Shown piece by piece: positions 16,852 through 30,872 of a stretch of DNA of 64,000 nt (position 1 is its first letter; each line of letters starts with the position of its first letter). Below the pieces are notes generated by a model that was given only the letters and a program-made list of their open reading frames with translations, did no database searches and was not told where the DNA came from. This DNA is from Paraburkholderia solitsugae. Its GTDB lineage: Bacteria > Pseudomonadota > Gammaproteobacteria > Burkholderiales > Burkholderiaceae. Where the stretch lies: NCBI RefSeq assembly GCF_013177695.1, contig NZ_WOEY01000119.1, positions 1 to 64,000 on the forward strand, written 5' to 3'. Position numbers and translations under genes: made by a program.

Positions 16852-17751
16852 TCAACCGCGTGCGCGGCTGCGATTCGCCGCGTCGCGCATGGCTGCCCAT
16901 ACTTTTAATGCATCCACTGTCTGCGCGACGTCGTGCACGCGCAGAATTGCCGCGCCGCGCTCAGCGGCACACACCGCTGCTGCGATGCTGCCCGCGACGC
17001 GCTCCGGCGCCGGGCGTCCGACGACCGCACCGACCATCGACTTGCGCGACATGCCGGCGAGAATAGGGTACGGCGGCTCGGCCTGCGGCGCCGTGTCCGG
17101 CAGGTGCGCGAGCAGCGCGTAATTGTGTTCGACCACTGCCTTGCCGAAGCCAAAGCCCGGATCCACGCTGATGCGCGCACGAGCGATGCCCGCCTGTTTC
17201 AGGGTCGCCACGCGTTCTTCGAGAAACTGCCGCACCTCGCTCACCACGTCTTGATAATCGGGCTCGCGAAGTTGCATGGTCTGCGGCTCACCGAACATAT
17301 GCATCACGCACAAACCGCATTCGCTGTCGCGGACGGCGTCGACCGCACCGGGCATCCGGAAACCCCAGATATCGTTAATCAGATCGGCGCCCGCGGACAG
17401 TGCGTGGCGCATCACTTCCGGCTTATAGGTATCGATCGACAGCGGCACATTCGCGCTGCGCAGTTGTTCGACCAGCGGGATCACCCGCGCCAGTTCTTCG
17501 TCGAGCGGCACGGGCGGTGCACCCGGGCGGGTCGACTCGCCGCCGATGTCGATGATGTCCGCGCCATCGAGCAGCATGCGCTCGGCCTGGCGCAGCGCAT
17601 CGCCGCGCATCGCGTACTGACCGCCGTCGGAAAAAGAATCGGGTGTGACGTTCAGGATGCCCATGACCAACGGGCGTTCAAAGCTCAGCTTGAAGCGGCC
17701 GCATTGCAGCGGTTCGGGGAGGGGAAAATAAGGAAATTCGACTTTCGACAC
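16852..17751 (-). CDS. folP: Dihydropteroate synthase FolP
   Basis: FolP condenses p-aminobenzoate with hydroxymethyl-dihydropterin pyrophosphate in folate synthesis and is the sulfonamide target. Family motifs are visible in order: MGILNVTPDSFSDGG, DIIDIGGESTRPGA, LSIDTYKPEVMRHAL, INDIWG, DPGFGFGK and LAGMSRKSMVGAV. The start is unclear. GTG 17751 gives about 299 residues, but no good Shine-Dalgarno is seen; GTG 17769 is another option, and GTG 17817 would translate through the terminator hairpin after ftsH and is rejected. It is upstream of glmM. Confidence 0.93.
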   Translation of the reverse strand: MSKVEFPYFPLPEPLQCGRFKLSFERPLVMGILNVTPDSFSDGGQYAMRGDALRQAERMLLDGADIIDIGGESTRPGAPPVPLDEELARVIPLVEQLRSANVPLSIDTYKPEVMRHALSAGADLINDIWGFRMPGAVDAVRDSECGLCVMHMFGEPQTMQLREPDYQDVVSEVRQFLEERVATLKQAGIARARISVDPGFGFGKAVVEHNYALLAHLPDTAPQAEPPYPILAGMSRKSMVGAVVGRPAPERVAGSIAAAVCAAERGAAILRVHDVAQTVDALKVWAAMRDAANRSRARG

Positions 17752-17778
17752 GTAGCGGTCAATCACGTAAAACGGATA

Positions 17779-17813
17779 AATGCAAAACGGGCCGGTGTGT
17801 CTCACACCGGCCC
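17779..17813 (-). terminator. Terminator between ftsH and folP
   Basis: GGGCCGGTGTG (17789-17799) and CACACCGGCCC (17803-17813) make a perfect 11-bp stem with a 3-base loop, followed on the minus strand by GTTTTGCATTT. It would end or attenuate the rlmE-ftsH transcript, so folP-glmM may depend on read-through or on a promoter of their own. Confidence 0.75.
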
Positions 17814-17834
17814 GCACTTTCTACTGGTCGCCTA

Positions 17835-19724
<1,890 letters not shown>

Positions 19725-19913
19725 AGCACCACTCCTTCACTTAGACGGGCGCCTACATTTGCCTTGCGGCACCACGAAAGCATTCTAATCCAGTCCGCAG
19801 ACCCCTGCCATAAGGTTTCACTACCACAGAAATAGCGTAGCGGACCATCGGGGCGCCAATTTCCGGCGCCATGGGCACCTTATCGGCAGATGCGGGACCT
19901 TCCTGCAGCGCGC

Positions 19914-20576
19914 CTATGCGGGCCGCTTGAGATGCTTACCCAAAATAAATGTTTCTGACGACTTGTCCCGCGAGGCTTTCGGCTTGCGGGCCGCCACCAC
20001 CTTGAACTGGCGCTTGAACTTTTCGACAATCTGGCTGTAACCGCTGCCATGAAAACATTTGACTAAAAGGGCGCCATCCGGCTTCAGGTGGTTTTGCGAG
20101 AATTCCATCGCGATATCGCACAGATGCTCGATTCGCGCGGCATCCGCCACCGCCACTCCCGACAGGTTGGGCGCCATATCCGAAATTACAAGATCAACCT
20201 GGCGCTCCCCGACCAATTCTTCCAATTGGAGGAGAACCGAGTCTTCGCGGAAGTCGCCCTGAATGAAATGGACGTCGGCGATCGGCTCCATCGGCAGCAT
20301 GTCCAGTGCGATGATCGTGCCGTCGATGCCGCCCTCGCGCTCGGCGTCGCGCTGCGAGCCCTTGGCGAGTTTGTTACGGGCATACTGACTCCAGCTGCCC
20401 GGGACCGAACCGAGGTCGACAATCACCTGGCCTGGCCGGATCAGCTTGTCCTGCTCGTCGATTTCCTTCAGCTTGTAGGCTGCGCGGGCGCGATAGCCCT
20501 CCCGCTGCGCCATTTTGACGTACGGGTCGTTGATGTGATCATGCAACCACGCCGTGTTGAACTTGTTTTTTGCCAT
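19914..20576 (-). CDS. rlmE: 23S rRNA 2'-O-ribose methyltransferase RlmE
   Basis: RlmE (FtsJ/RrmJ) methylates U2552 in the A loop of 23S rRNA. The SAM-binding site is VDLGSVPGSWSQYA, and the catalytic K-D-K-E set fits Lys in ARAAYKLKEIDEQ, Asp in LVISDMAPNLSGV, Lys in LLVKCFHG and Glu in SSETFILG. The 220-residue length is close to E. coli RlmE. It is the first gene of the rlmE-ftsH unit and divergent from yhbY, which is also a ribosome-biogenesis gene. Confidence 0.95.
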   Translation of the reverse strand: MAKNKFNTAWLHDHINDPYVKMAQREGYRARAAYKLKEIDEQDKLIRPGQVIVDLGSVPGSWSQYARNKLAKGSQRDAEREGGIDGTIIALDMLPMEPIADVHFIQGDFREDSVLLQLEELVGERQVDLVISDMAPNLSGVAVADAARIEHLCDIAMEFSQNHLKPDGALLVKCFHGSGYSQIVEKFKRQFKVVAARKPKASRDKSSETFILGKHLKRPA

Positions 20577-20758
20577 TAAAGGTGAACTCTTGCTGCGAAA
20601 TGTGGCGCTTTAGGGGATAATACGCGGTTAATTCGCGCGGCCACCGCCAAAACTGGCAGTCATCCGCGATTCTGTTGTTCTGACGCGCCGCCCTGCGCTA
20701 TTGGCCGAATCTCTCGGAAATGCAGGTGCCGCCATTTTAGTCGAGTCTCCCACTTTCC

Positions 20759-21289
20759 ATGCCAGCCCTTAAAGTCTCTTCCGATCAACGCGCCGAATTG
20801 CGCTCCCAAGCACATGCGCTCAAACCGGTCGTGCTCGTCGGCGCCGAAGGCTTGACCGACGCTGTGCTGTCGGAGATCAAGGTCCACCTTGGCGCGCATC
20901 AACTGATCAAAATCCGCGTGTTCGGCGACGAACGCGAAGAGCGCCTCGCCATCTACGAACAGATCTGCGACACGCTGAACGCTGCGCCGATCCAGCATAT
21001 CGGCAAGCTGCTGGTGATCTGGAAGCCGGAAGCCGCGGCACAACCCGCGGTGAAGGCCAAGCGCGGCGCCCTGCCGAGCGCCCGCGAAGCGGCTGTCGAA
21101 GCCAAACCGGGTAAAGGCCGCGCACCGCGCGTGGTCACGGTGGTGAAGCCCAGCGAAATTCCGATGCGCAAGCCGAAGGCAAAAGCGGTCGTGGTGCGCG
21201 GCAATGAACGCGTCACGCAAGGCGGCAACATCAAGCGCGCCAAGAAGCGCCAGACCAGCGCGAAGCGCGCGCATCAGTCGTCGAAGTAA
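20759..21289 (+). CDS. yhbY: YhbY-family RNA-binding protein with basic tail
   Basis: This is a CRS1-YhbY (CRM) domain protein that associates with pre-50S ribosomal particles. The domain covers about residues 5-97, with LRSQAHALKPVVLVGAEGLTDAVLSEI and the GxxG-type loop region. E. coli YhbY stops there at 97 residues. This one adds about 80 residues rich in Lys, Arg, Ala and Pro (…KPKAKAVVVRG…KRAKKRQTSAKRAHQSSK), likely an unstructured RNA-binding tail. It is divergent from rlmE. Confidence 0.88.
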   Translation: MPALKVSSDQRAELRSQAHALKPVVLVGAEGLTDAVLSEIKVHLGAHQLIKIRVFGDEREERLAIYEQICDTLNAAPIQHIGKLLVIWKPEAAAQPAVKAKRGALPSAREAAVEAKPGKGRAPRVVTVVKPSEIPMRKPKAKAVVVRGNERVTQGGNIKRAKKRQTSAKRAHQSSK

Positions 21290-21302
21290 GCGAATGATGA
21301 GA

Positions 21303-21323
21303 GGTGCGGGCGGTGTCCGCACC
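21303..21323 (+). terminator. Possible terminator between yhbY and the DUF4149 gene
   Basis: GGTGCGG and CCGCACC pair around a 7-base loop in the convergent gap, but no T run follows, so termination would be weak or Rho-assisted. Confidence 0.35.
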
Positions 21324-21414
21324 TTGGCGTGAACCGCTCGGGCAAGCCGCCTGGGTCACGCCGCTGGGTTAAGTCTACAGGCAAATCCGCTTCAGCAAGC
21401 CGGAGCCGCACCAC

Positions 21415-21951
21415 TCAACCGGTTACTTTCCCCGCAGCGGTGCTATGAGCGCCCTGCTCCGGTGTCACGACGCCGACGCTCGCCGGCAGTTTCCACACCA
21501 GCGCCACACCCAGCAGGCTCTCGATCAGGTAGAACAGACTCGACACGCCGTGCAGGATGCCAAAGCGCGTCGCATAAGCCGAATGCCCGACATCAGTACC
21601 CGCTTCCAGCGCGGCGATGCGCAGTGCATTCATGAACGGCTGCAACGCAAAGTACCCCACCAGCACGCATACCAGCATACCGGCGATCAACCAGCGCAAA
21701 CGACGATACGCGTCGCTGCCGCGGCGAACCAGTACGTTCGCCAGACCCAGCAGCAAAATGCCGCACACCGCGCCCAGCACGCCCTCGATACGAAACAGTT
21801 GCGCCGCCACGGCGCCCGCCGTCATCCGGTCGAGCGACGTAAACAACACCGGCGCGACGGCATAGCCGATCGTCAACAGACTACCGACCCACACCACCGT
21901 CAACAGACGGAACAGTCGATGCGGCACCAAGGACACCGGGGCCGCCTTCAA
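21415..21951 (-). CDS. DUF4149 domain membrane protein
   Basis: A predicted inner-membrane protein of about 178 residues with four hydrophobic segments (about 12-32, 53-70, 84-104 and 140-158) and the family pattern VWVGSLLTIGYAVAPVLF…LDRMTAGAVAAQLF. Function is unknown for the family. The frame opens with TTG overlapping the greA stop by four bases (TTGA), suggesting coupling to greA; a GTG eight codons later is the alternative start. It is the distal gene of greA on this strand. Confidence 0.7.
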   Translation of the reverse strand: MKAAPVSLVPHRLFRLLTVVWVGSLLTIGYAVAPVLFTSLDRMTAGAVAAQLFRIEGVLGAVCGILLLGLANVLVRRGSDAYRRLRWLIAGMLVCVLVGYFALQPFMNALRIAALEAGTDVGHSAYATRFGILHGVSSLFYLIESLLGVALVWKLPASVGVVTPEQGAHSTAAGKVTG

Positions 21952-22424
21952 ACGTAGCTAACCGCGATGATTTCGTACTCGCGCACGCCGCCCGGCGCCT
22001 GCACCGATGCAACGTCGCCTTCCGACTTGCCGATCAACGCGCGCGCGATCGGCGAGCTGATCGAGATCAGACCGTGGTCGATGTCCGCTTCGTCGTCGCC
22101 GACGATCTGGTATTTGACCTTCGCACCCGAATCGAGGTCTTCGAGCTCGAGCGTCGCGCCGAACACCACACGGCCGTCCGCGTCCACCTTGGACGGATCG
22201 ATCACTTGCGCGCCGGCCAGCTTCGATTCGATTTCGGCAATACGGCCTTCGATGAAGCCCTGCTTTTCCTTCGCCGCGTCGTATTCCGCGTTTTCCGACA
22301 GATCGCCCTGGGCACGCGCTTCCGCGATCGAATTGATCACCGAGGGACGCTCAACCGATTTCAGGCGCTGCAATTCATCGCGCAACATTTCCGCGCCGCG
22401 CTTCGTCAATGGAACAGTGCTCAT
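21948..22424 (-). CDS. greA: Transcription elongation factor GreA
   Basis: GreA enters the secondary channel of RNA polymerase and stimulates cleavage of backtracked RNA. With the start at ATG 22424 (MSTVPLTKRGAEMLRDEL) it has exactly 158 residues, the family standard. The N-terminal coiled coil carries the tip ARAQGDLSENAEYDAAKEKQ, whose acidic residues act at the polymerase active site. The FKBP-like C-terminal domain includes SPIARALIGKSEGD. It lies after a strong terminator-like hairpin downstream of carB, as in other betaproteobacteria. Confidence 0.97.
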   Translation of the reverse strand: MSTVPLTKRGAEMLRDELQRLKSVERPSVINSIAEARAQGDLSENAEYDAAKEKQGFIEGRIAEIESKLAGAQVIDPSKVDADGRVVFGATLELEDLDSGAKVKYQIVGDDEADIDHGLISISSPIARALIGKSEGDVASVQAPGGVREYEIIAVSYV

Positions 22425-22451
22425 AAACAACTCTATGCAAAAAACAGCCGT

Positions 22452-22545
22452 AAAAAAAATCACCGCGGTTAAGTGCATTCCGCAAGGGCCGGAGCGCGGG
22501 ACCAAACCCGGCCCGCAGCACCTGCGGAACGCCGCTTAACCGCGG
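22452..22545 (-). terminator. Long hairpin terminator/attenuator between carB and greA
   Basis: On the minus strand nested arms pair: CCGCGGTTAAG with CTTAACCGCGG, TTCCGCA with TGCGGAA, and GGGCCGG with CCGGCCC, folding an 83-base segment into one long stem. A run of eight T follows at once. It should end the carAB transcript, with greA reached by read-through or its own promoter. Confidence 0.8.
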
Positions 22546-22575
22546 CACTTACATCTTGGACAGGTATTCGAAGCC

Positions 22576-25830
<3,255 letters not shown>

Positions 25831-25984
25831 AACGCTCTCGCTAATGTATTCCTGAATTCTTTCCGTCGGCGCGCGTCGTTTCACCGTTGCGCGCGCTCTG
25901 TTGTGTGCAGCTCGCCTTGCGTGCGCCTATTGCGCCAATCGCGTTGCGAGCCGCGCGCCGCCGAGGCGCCTCACACGTTGCTGC

Positions 25985-27148
25985 TTATGCCGCTGCGGCC
26001 GCTGCGGTCTTGCCAGCCTTCTTCGTGTCCATCAACGCCGTGAAGCGGTCGAACAGATAGGCGATGTCATTCGGACCGGGCGACGCTTCCGGGTGGCCCT
26101 GGAAGCAGAACGCCGGCTTGTCGGTCAGCGCGAAGCCCTGCAACGTGCCGTCGAACAGCGAGATGTGCGTGACCTTGGCGTTGGCTGGCAGCGTGTCGGC
26201 GTCGACCGCGAAGCCGTGATTCTGCGACGTGATGACCACACGGCCGTCTTCGAGATCCTTGACCGGATGGTTCGCGCCGTGGTGGCCGGTCTTCATCTTC
26301 AAGGTCTTGGCGCCGAGCGCGAGGCCCATGATCTGGTGGCCAAGGCAGATGCCGAAGGTCGGGATACCACGTTCGATCAGCTCTTTGGTGGCGCGAATCG
26401 CGTAATCGCACGGCTCCGGATCGCCGGGGCCGTTCGACAGGAACACGCCGTCCGGGTTGAGCGCGAGCGCGTCAGCAGCAGACGCTTGCGCCGGCAGCAC
26501 GGTGACGTGGCAGCCGCGCTCAGCCAGCATGCGCAGAATGTTGTACTTCACGCCGTAATCGAACGCGACCACACGATACTTCGGCGCGTTCTGCGTGCCG
26601 TAGCCGGAGCCCAGACGCCATTCAGTCTGGGTCCATTCGTAGCTTTCCTTCGTCGACACGACCTTCGCGAGGTCCATGCCCGACAAACCCGGGAACGAGC
26701 GCGCGAGTTCGATTGCCTTCGCTTCGTCATCCGAACCGGCCAGAATGGCGCCGTTCTGCGCACCCTTGTCGCGCAGCACGCGCGTCAGCATGCGGGTGTC
26801 GAGGCCGGCGATGGCGACCACGCCTTCGTCCTTCAGGTATTGCGGGAGCGTGCGCTCCATGCGGAAGTTCGACGCGAGAACCGGCAGATCACGGATGATC
26901 AGGCCGGCGGCATGGACTTTCGTGGCTTCGACGTCTTCGGCATTCACGCCGACATTACCGATGTGCGGATACGTGAGGGTCACGATCTGGCGCGCGTAGC
27001 TCGGGTCGGTCAGGATTTCCTGATAACCGGTGATAGCGGTGTTGAACACGACTTCGCCGATCGTATGCCCGGGGGCGCCGATCGAGTAACCACGAAAGAC
27101 CGTGCCGTCGGCGAGTGCGAGCAAAGCGGGAGAAAATGACGGCAACAC
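25985..27148 (-). CDS. carA: Carbamoyl-phosphate synthase small subunit CarA
   Basis: CarA is the glutaminase that channels ammonia to CarB. The class I amidotransferase triad is visible: Cys268 in GIPTFGICLGHQIMG, and His-x-Glu in FQGHPEASPGP. The N-terminal domain begins LPSFSPALLALADGTVFRGYSIG. The start is GTG 27148, with GGAG six bases upstream; the ATG seven codons earlier lacks such a site. Product 387 residues. A 430-bp region without a gene lies upstream. Confidence 0.96.
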   Translation of the reverse strand: MLPSFSPALLALADGTVFRGYSIGAPGHTIGEVVFNTAITGYQEILTDPSYARQIVTLTYPHIGNVGVNAEDVEATKVHAAGLIIRDLPVLASNFRMERTLPQYLKDEGVVAIAGLDTRMLTRVLRDKGAQNGAILAGSDDEAKAIELARSFPGLSGMDLAKVVSTKESYEWTQTEWRLGSGYGTQNAPKYRVVAFDYGVKYNILRMLAERGCHVTVLPAQASAADALALNPDGVFLSNGPGDPEPCDYAIRATKELIERGIPTFGICLGHQIMGLALGAKTLKMKTGHHGANHPVKDLEDGRVVITSQNHGFAVDADTLPANAKVTHISLFDGTLQGFALTDKPAFCFQGHPEASPGPNDIAYLFDRFTALMDTKKAGKTAAAAAA

Positions 27149-27391
27149 GGGAGACTCCTTGGGGAACACCCTGTTGCCGACCTGTCTATCCGACTGCGAG
27201 CCGCAGCGAAACGCATCGGCAAGGATGCGCGCGCAGACTCGCTCGCGTACTGCTAGCGACGTCGCAAGGGGCGCGATGGGTCCATTGTGTGGACGGCTCG
27301 GCTGGGGTGCGGGGCGTCAAAAGCGCGCGGCGGATGAACGGTATGGGAGAGGTAGGCGCTAGGGTGCGGGTTGATAAGCTCAAACCTTGAA

Positions 27392-27421
27392 ATTATAGCG
27401 TGAAACTACCCTTCCCTCCAA
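27392..27421 (-). promoter_or_regulatory. Likely sigma70 promoter of carAB
   Basis: On the minus strand a perfect TATAAT (27397-27392) lies 18 bases after TTGGAG (27421-27416). Transcription would start near 27385, giving carA a leader of roughly 235 bases. The rest of the 27149-27577 region has no convincing gene. Long leaders before carA can carry pyrimidine or arginine control, but I recognise no specific element. Confidence 0.45.
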
Positions 27422-27577
27422 ATCCGAGATGGGGAGCCGGCATAGCGAAGCACGAGCCAAAATGCGGCAAAGCCTTGCTGCGCATGGTCCGCAAGCCGTT
27501 GGGCAAAATTTGTACGGGCCAGAATCGGGATGGACCCGGTCAATATGACACCACCCCGCGAACCAGGCGCTGCGGCC

Positions 27578-28819
27578 TTAAACCTGCTGTTCGGCGCGCA
27601 CGTGCGCTGGCTGGAGGCGCGTGCGGCCGGGCAATACGTACCAGATCGCGCTCAACACTTGCAACGCCATCAGAATGCCCCAGGCGGTCAGATGCGCGGC
27701 CGCTGGATAATGTCCACCACTGGCCGGCCAGTGTGACAGCACGGCGCCAACGCCGATCTGAAAGCCGAAAATCAGCAGAAAGATGATCAGCGTCAGCGTG
27801 GTATTCACCCGGCCGATCATCTGTGCCGGGAAGTGCCGCGCCATCACGGCGTAACTGAGAATACCCGTACCGCCGAAGACCCCGTACGCCGCCCACAGCA
27901 GGCTCGCGGGCAGCGGCACGCTGAACATGATCAGCAGTTGGGTGACGACGAACAGCGTCATACCGATGCCGCAAAACAGGTTGAGAGAGATACCGCGCCG
28001 CTCGAGGGTTCGCGCCGCCGCGCCGAAGCCCACGCAGCCGGCCATCATCGCGAAGCCGAGAATCGACACCAGCGCGGCGGCTTCACGCGGCTCGAAGCCC
28101 TGCACATCACGCAACCAGGCGCCGACCCACAGCGATTGCATCGCGTAGAACACGCCCTGAGTGACGACCGAGAACGACGCGATCTTCCAGAACGCCGCGC
28201 TCCTCAGGATATGCAATGTGCCTTTGAACTGGGCACCGAGACTGGCCTGGTGATGGGTTTCCTTGGTGTCCGGCGTGAGGATCCACTGCGCCATCGCCAC
28301 CAGCACCGTCAACAGACCCAGACCCACGCAGACCGCACGCCAACTGGCGAAGCTCAGCACCCACGTGAGCGGCGAGCCAACCATCACGCCGCCGAAACCG
28401 CCGATCGCCATCACCAGTCCATTCATCAGCGGTAGCCGTGCCGACGCGAAATGCTGCGCCAGCGCCTTGAAGGCGGCACCGAGGCAGACGGATACACCGA
28501 CGCCGATTAGCAGGCGCCCAATCATCATGACGCCGACGCTGTGCGCCGCGCCGAACACCCAGATTCCCAGCGCGGCAAATAGCAAGGTGACCGCCGTCAC
28601 GCGACGCGCGCCGAAATGATCGAGCAGCACGCCGGCCGGAATCTGCGCGCCAGCGAAGCCGAGGAAGTACAGACTGGTCAGCAAACCGAGATCAGTGGCC
28701 GACAGGCCAAGATCGTGCGTAATGAAGGGGGCAAAGCCGAGATTGACACCGCGAAACACGTACGAAATGAAGTAACCGGCGGAAAACAGGAGAAAAACGC
28801 GCAACTGGGTCGACGACAT
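27578..28819 (-). CDS. MFS transporter
   Basis: A major facilitator superfamily permease of 413 residues with about twelve hydrophobic segments. Typical features are the N-terminal RVFLLFSAGYFISYVFRGVNLGFAPFI, the loop 2-3 motif GVLLDHFGARRV (variant of GxxxDrxGRR), and GRLLIGVGVSVCLGAAFKAL. The substrate is unknown; the pattern resembles small-molecule uptake members. ATG 28819 (MSSTQLR) was chosen because hydrophobic sequence follows at once; the frame is open to 28984 but that part runs through the terminator of the next gene. Confidence 0.8.
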   Translation of the reverse strand: MSSTQLRVFLLFSAGYFISYVFRGVNLGFAPFITHDLGLSATDLGLLTSLYFLGFAGAQIPAGVLLDHFGARRVTAVTLLFAALGIWVFGAAHSVGVMMIGRLLIGVGVSVCLGAAFKALAQHFASARLPLMNGLVMAIGGFGGVMVGSPLTWVLSFASWRAVCVGLGLLTVLVAMAQWILTPDTKETHHQASLGAQFKGTLHILRSAAFWKIASFSVVTQGVFYAMQSLWVGAWLRDVQGFEPREAAALVSILGFAMMAGCVGFGAAARTLERRGISLNLFCGIGMTLFVVTQLLIMFSVPLPASLLWAAYGVFGGTGILSYAVMARHFPAQMIGRVNTTLTLIIFLLIFGFQIGVGAVLSHWPASGGHYPAAAHLTAWGILMALQVLSAIWYVLPGRTRLQPAHVRAEQQV

Positions 28820-28903
28820 GAGCTTTGAAATGAGCGGCCGACACGGCCGAAGCACGAAAGATAAATGAAATCCGCGAATTTCGCCTGAATTGATCTGCAG
28901 AAT

Positions 28904-28933
28904 GAAAAACGCCGTCACCATAGGTGACGGCGT
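28904..28933 (-). terminator. Terminator after the mltD-like gene
   Basis: ACGCCGTCACC and GGTGACGGCGT form a perfect 11-bp stem with a 3-base loop, followed on the minus strand by TTTTTCATT. Confidence 0.85.
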
Positions 28934-29020
28934 CGGAATAACACGGTGCGTGATCGGAGCGCAATTCATGCGCTGCCCCCGCAACGCATGTGGTCACTAC
29001 CGTGGGTGCCGCTTTTTGGT

Positions 29021-30715
29021 CTACTTACCCTTCTTCGCGTTGGCCACGGTCTTCGGGCGGCTGTCTGCCGCGGCCTTCGACGCCTTGCTGGACGTGGAAG
29101 CCGACACCTTCGTCATCTTGCCCTTACTGGCACCGGACGTTGTCGGCTTGCTGGCTTTACTCACCGGCTCAGAGACCTTCACCACGGCGGTGCGGCCACG
29201 CCCCTTCTTCTTATCGTAGCGCGAATCGTTCCTCGTGTCTGCGACGCGGGTGCCGATCTTCTCGACACCACCGCCCTGCACGTCGGTCGCGATGCGCTCC
29301 GGACCCGGTTCGCTCGGCATCGCCTTACCAACCGGCACGTGCAGCACGATCACCTGGCCACGCGAAACCTGATCGCGATGCGTGCGATTCCACGACTTCA
29401 ACTGACCGATCGAGACACCGTAACGCACTGCGATGGCGGCCATCGATTGATTGCGGCGCACGCGGATCAACATCTTGCGGGTATCGGGGACGTCCGGCTC
29501 CATAGCGAGCACGGCGCTTTCGGCGACGTCGGCGCTGATGTCTTCGTCGTCGTCCGAACCACGCGGCACGACGATCGTGGAGCCCGGCTTCAGCCGCATG
29601 CCGACGGGAATCTTATTCACTTCCATCAGCGTGTCAGCGTCGACACCGATCTTTTGCGCGATCGCCGCCGGCGCTGCACGCTCGGTGACCGTGTACGTGG
29701 TCCACGACGACAGCGAGCCGGAGTACGTCTTCAGATTGTGTTCAAACGCGCTCGCATTGTCGAACGGCAGCAAAATTTGCGGCTGCGTGGCGCCGAGAAT
29801 CACCGGCTTTCTGAACGACGGGTTCAGCGAGCGGAATTCATCCGGAGAGAGATTCGCGAGCTTCGCCGCCGTGTCCACGTCGATATCGTGCGAGGTCGTG
29901 ACCGTCACGAAATACGGGTGGTTCGGAATCGACGGCAGCGTGAGCCCGTACATCTGCGGGTTCATTACGATGTTCTTCACCGCCTGCAGCTTGGGCACGT
30001 AGTTACGCGTCTCGTTCGGCATGCGCAGGCTGAGGTAGTCGGTAGGCAGCCCCGCCGCTTCGTTGCGGGCAATCGCGCGCTGCACGTTGCCCTCGCCCCA
30101 GTTGTAGGCGGCGAGCGCCAGTTGCCAGTCGCCGAACATGTCATGCAGACGCGACAGGTAGTCGAGCGCGGCGCTGGTCGAGGCCAGCACGTCGCGGCGC
30201 TCGTCCTGCCACATGTTCTGCTTGAGGTTGTAGGTGCGTCCCGTGCCCGGCATGAACTGCCACATGCCGGCAGCCTTCGCCACCGACAACGCCTGCGGGC
30301 TGTACGCGGATTCGATGAACGGCAGCAACGCGAGCTCGGTCGGCATATGGCGCGCCTCGAGCTCTTCGACGATGTGGTACAGATATTTCTGCGAGCGCTC
30401 GGTCATGCGCTGCACGTAATCCGGGCGCTGCGCATACCAGTTGACCTGCATGTCGACGAGGTCGCTTTGCAGATCCGGCATTTGAAAACCACGGCGGATA
30501 CGGCCCCACAAGTCTGCGTCCGCGCTCGTCAGTTGATCGACCGAACCCTGGTCGACGTTGATCGTCTCTTTGGCGGCGGCTGTCTTGCGAAGGGCGTCGG
30601 CTACGGCTTGCTGACTGGCGGGGTTTGTTGCGGTGGTGGAGCTATTCGTCGCAGGTCCCTGACTCGCGCAAGCGGCGAGTGTCAGGACCAACAACGCACT
30701 AAAGATAAATCGCAT
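29021..30715 (-). CDS. mltD: Membrane-bound lytic transglycosylase D-like lipoprotein
   Basis: This protein cleaves peptidoglycan glycan strands non-hydrolytically from the outer-membrane side. It starts with a lipoprotein signal (MRFIFSALLVLTLAAC, Cys16). The SLT domain covers about residues 105-250, with the catalytic Glu135 in LPFIESAYSPQALS, followed by AAGMWQFMPGTGR and ALAAYNWGEGNV. LysM-like segments follow (TYTVTERAAPAAIAQKIGVDADTLMEVNKI and RVRRNQSMAAIAVRYGVSIGQLKSWNR), which would bind glycan. A Lys/Ser/Ala-rich tail of about 80 residues closes the 564-residue protein. It lies downstream of gloB on the same strand. Confidence 0.88.
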   Translation of the reverse strand: MRFIFSALLVLTLAACASQGPATNSSTTATNPASQQAVADALRKTAAAKETINVDQGSVDQLTSADADLWGRIRRGFQMPDLQSDLVDMQVNWYAQRPDYVQRMTERSQKYLYHIVEELEARHMPTELALLPFIESAYSPQALSVAKAAGMWQFMPGTGRTYNLKQNMWQDERRDVLASTSAALDYLSRLHDMFGDWQLALAAYNWGEGNVQRAIARNEAAGLPTDYLSLRMPNETRNYVPKLQAVKNIVMNPQMYGLTLPSIPNHPYFVTVTTSHDIDVDTAAKLANLSPDEFRSLNPSFRKPVILGATQPQILLPFDNASAFEHNLKTYSGSLSSWTTYTVTERAAPAAIAQKIGVDADTLMEVNKIPVGMRLKPGSTIVVPRGSDDDEDISADVAESAVLAMEPDVPDTRKMLIRVRRNQSMAAIAVRYGVSIGQLKSWNRTHRDQVSRGQVIVLHVPVGKAMPSEPGPERIATDVQGGGVEKIGTRVADTRNDSRYDKKKGRGRTAVVKVSEPVSKASKPTTSGASKGKMTKVSASTSSKASKAAADSRPKTVANAKKGK

Positions 30716-30872
30716 GAACGTCTCGGCTTCCACAAGGGCTGGAATTTGCAGCCGATAGTACGAAACGGCAACGTTTACGTCAATCGGAAAATGACGAAAA
30801 AAATCAAGGAAATCTTGGGCTTGGCGTATTTTTGCGATTCTTCGCGTGAGCAATACCCTCATGCCGATCAGG

